26,145 nucleotides of DNA from JBDKVA01 sp039679375 (GTDB lineage: Bacteria; Bacillota; Clostridia; Acetivibrionales; DTU013), in assembly GCA_039679375.1 (NCBI GenBank), contig JBDKVA010000202.1, positions 1-26,145 of the forward strand, read 5' to 3'. The position numbers and the translations under genes are program-made. Under the pieces are notes generated by a model. The model was not told the DNA's origin. It was given only the letters and a program-made list of their open reading frames with translations, and did not search any database. Below, in pieces: positions 24,318-26,145 of this stretch (its first letter is position 1; each line of letters begins with the position of its first letter).

Positions 24318-24440
24318 GAGCGCCGAAGTGTAATTTGTCGCTTAAGCGCTTCGCAGTGGAAGTGAATTCCACTGTGAATCAAGCGACCGGCGCTCGCGCG
24401 GCGAGCAGGAAGGGCGGAATAATTCTTTCCCTCCTGCTCG
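24318..24440 (+). repeat. Structured dispersed repeat, copy 2
   Basis: Same element as 19052-19175, on the same strand. Helices: GAGCGCC/GGCGCTC (outer), GTCGCTT/AAGCGAC (middle), a 12-bp inner stem around CAGTGGAA/TTCCACTG with a 5-nt loop, and CGAGCAGGAAGGG/CCCTCCTGCTCG (3' hairpin, one bulged A). Changes from copy 1 mostly keep pairing. It lies in the 316-bp gap between the SEC-C gene and the dehydrogenase, antisense to both, and is followed by ATTTAGC rather than a clean T-run. No gene is credible in this gap. Confidence 0.85.
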
Positions 24441-24598
24441 ATTTAGCTGTTTTTCGTTCGTTCGATTTACCGTATTCCATCTCCTATTATAACATGATTC
24501 GCATAAAAACAAACCTATCCATTGAATTTAGGCATCGTAAAATATAACTTGAAGCGGTAGTAATATTTTAGCCGAGCCTTAACTGCAATTTGAGCCGT

Positions 24599-26145
24599 TC
24601 AACCGTCTACGATACGCTCAGCACACAGTATTCCATCTACGGCAGCCGATACGATCCCTCCTGCATATCCGGCTCCCTCGCCGCACGGGTATAGACCTTT
24701 GATCCCGACGGCCTCAAGGCTGTCCTCCCTGGTGATACGTACAGTAGAAGCACTGCGGGTTTCAACTCCTGTTAAAAGTGCATCCGGATATGAAAAGCCG
24801 CCCATCCATTCACCCATCTCTTCAATGCCTTTCCGCAGGGAGTCCGTAATATCGCAGGGCAGATAGGAATCCACCTCGGACAGACCGGTGCCGGGCAGAT
24901 ATGTTGGCAATACGGCTCCAAGAGCCGTCGTGGGACGCTTTTTAAGAAAATCCTCCAACCTTTGTACGGGAGCTTTGTATCCGCCGCCGCCCGCCACAAA
25001 TGCAGCTGCTTCGATCTTTCGCTGGAATGCGATACCTGCAAGCGGATGGGTGCTTCCAAGGTCCTTTCTCCCGAGAGTTACCAAAAGAGCTGTGTTGGCA
25101 TTTATACCGTCGCGCGCATATTCGCTCATTCCATTCGTCACCAGGGCATTCTCCTCGGATGCCGCTGCAACGACACAGCCCCCCGGGCACATACAGAATG
25201 TATAAACGCCTCTTCCGTTCTTAAGGTGTACTACCATTCTGTAATCGGCAGCGCCAAGTGCAGGGTGCCCTGCAAAACTGCCATATTGTATTCTGTTGAT
25301 CAATTCCTGCGGATGTTCTATACGAACACCGACGGCGAAGGGTTTCTGTTCCAGAAAGACGCCGCTTTCCAGAAGCTTTTCATAGGTATCACGGGCACTG
25401 TGCCCGATAGCGAGCACGATATGGTCCGCAGGAAGCTCATTGTATTTCCCGTTTTCAATAAAACCGACCCCTGTTACCTGCCCATTTTTTCGGAAAATTT
25501 CAGTTACATTGGCGTCAAAACGGATCTCACCGCCAAGTCCGGCCGTTTTCTGCCGAATATGTTTTACTGCCTCAGAAAGGCGGTCAGTCCCGATATGTGG
25601 TTTACCCAGATACATGATTTCAGGCGGTGCGCCCGCTTCGACAAATTCACTGAGCACCTTCCACTTTTTCGAATTCATGCTCCCCGTTTTCAGCTTTCCG
25701 TCCGAGAAGGCACCCGCGCCGCCTTCGCCGAATTGTACGTTAGTTTTGGTATCAAGTACCCCGGTGCGCCAGAACTTCAGCACGCTTTCCCTGCGCCGGT
25801 CCACATCGAGTCCACGCTCGAGCAGGATCGGCCTTGCACCCGCTTCAGCAAGAACAAGAGCGGCGAACATCCCCGCCGGCCCGCAGCCCACAACAATCGG
25901 ACGCTGTTTTAATTTTCTATTTTGGGGTATGGTGTAATTCAGTTCAATTCTTTTTGATATGCTCTTATCCCTATACCGGTAAAGGATTTCGTCTTCGTCC
26001 ACGGATACATACACAGCTAGATCCATTTTAAAATGGATATCCTGCTTGTCGCGAGCATCAACCGAACGTTTCGCAATGCTGATGTGTCCAATGCGGTCAG
26101 GCTCAATATGAAGCCTTTTTGCCACAATGTCCTCCAGCAATCTTA
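24599..26145 (-). CDS. FAD-dependent dehydrogenase, COG2509 type (N-terminus off window)
   Basis: The frame is open to the right edge, so the true start lies outside; about 515 residues are visible and perhaps only ten are missing. An N-terminal alpha/beta domain (KRLHIEPDRIGHISIAKRSVDARDK) precedes the FAD-binding Rossmann motif VVGCGPAGMFAALVLAEAGARPILLERG. Later conserved parts are NVQFGEGGAGAFSDGKL, HIVLAIGHSARDTYE, and the C-terminal YPCGEGAGYAGGIVSAAVDG, which closes the FAD site. This matches the widespread uncharacterised NAD(P)/FAD-dependent oxidoreductase family of Firmicutes. The substrate is not known. Several cysteines near CMCPGGCVVAAA may have redox roles. It is separated from the SEC-C gene by the repeat element, so it is probably a different transcript. 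Confidence 0.92.
   Translation of the reverse strand, partial: RLLEDIVAKRLHIEPDRIGHISIAKRSVDARDKQDIHFKMDLAVYVSVDEDEILYRYRDKSISKRIELNYTIPQNRKLKQRPIVVGCGPAGMFAALVLAEAGARPILLERGLDVDRRRESVLKFWRTGVLDTKTNVQFGEGGAGAFSDGKLKTGSMNSKKWKVLSEFVEAGAPPEIMYLGKPHIGTDRLSEAVKHIRQKTAGLGGEIRFDANVTEIFRKNGQVTGVGFIENGKYNELPADHIVLAIGHSARDTYEKLLESGVFLEQKPFAVGVRIEHPQELINRIQYGSFAGHPALGAADYRMVVHLKNGRGVYTFCMCPGGCVVAAASEENALVTNGMSEYARDGINANTALLVTLGRKDLGSTHPLAGIAFQRKIEAAAFVAGGGGYKAPVQRLEDFLKKRPTTALGAVLPTYLPGTGLSEVDSYLPCDITDSLRKGIEEMGEWMGGFSYPDALLTGVETRSASTVRITREDSLEAVGIKGLYPCGEGAGYAGGIVSAAVDGILCAERIVDG

Noticed and set aside
24962..25912. 316-codon open frame on the plus strand
   Set aside because: It is the reverse shadow of the well-supported FAD-dependent dehydrogenase.

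Overview
The window looks like chromosomal DNA from an anaerobic, spore-forming-type Firmicute (Clostridia). The evidence is strong GGAGG ribosome-binding sites, sigma-A-type promoters with AT-rich spacers, frequent TTG/GTG starts, an [FeFe]-hydrogenase-like protein, Gls24 and PspC/LiaF-type envelope proteins, and moderate base composition. Genus cannot be fixed from the sequence alone. Nearly all genes lie on the minus strand; the only convincing plus-strand gene is the phosphoesterase at 19207-19794. No tRNA, rRNA, CRISPR array, transposase or phage gene was seen.

Region 1 (1-9576) is a polysaccharide-use module. A huge secreted protein with two heparinase II/III-type lyase units in one chain reads from a TTG start at 6825 off the left edge (2275 codons visible, no stop). 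Upstream, transcribed the same way, is a membrane-anchored AraC/YesN-type regulator with an extracellular sensor region. Between them are a good promoter, a leader of about 250 nt and an operator-like palindrome.

Region 2 (9786-16698) holds housekeeping and envelope genes: a class 1 isoprenoid enzyme; a PspC-domain protein with a LiaF-like partner (envelope stress type, with promoter and palindrome); a likely operon of Gls24-family protein, YbhN-type membrane protein and DUF1638 protein; and asparaginyl-tRNA synthetase.

Region 3 (16846-19794) has two divergent units. One is a cytoplasmic ferredoxin / H-cluster / chemoreceptor fusion that looks like a sensory [FeFe]-hydrogenase. The other is a small phosphoesterase whose transcript starts with about 200 nt of strongly structured leader. 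The core of that leader is a 124-bp repeat with a second copy at 24318-24440, and base changes between the copies preserve pairing.

Region 4 (19815-26145) contains a fusion of a ParB-like domain and a BMP (nucleoside-binding-protein-like) domain whose stop codon lies inside a heptanucleotide tandem repeat, a GNAT acetyltransferase, a multipass PDZ membrane protein with an HEGIH motif, a SEC-C protein, the second repeat copy, and an FAD-dependent COG2509-type dehydrogenase cut by the right edge.

The best candidates for something undescribed are the structured repeat/leader RNA, the ParB-BMP fusion, and the tandem-lyase polypeptide with its own membrane regulator.
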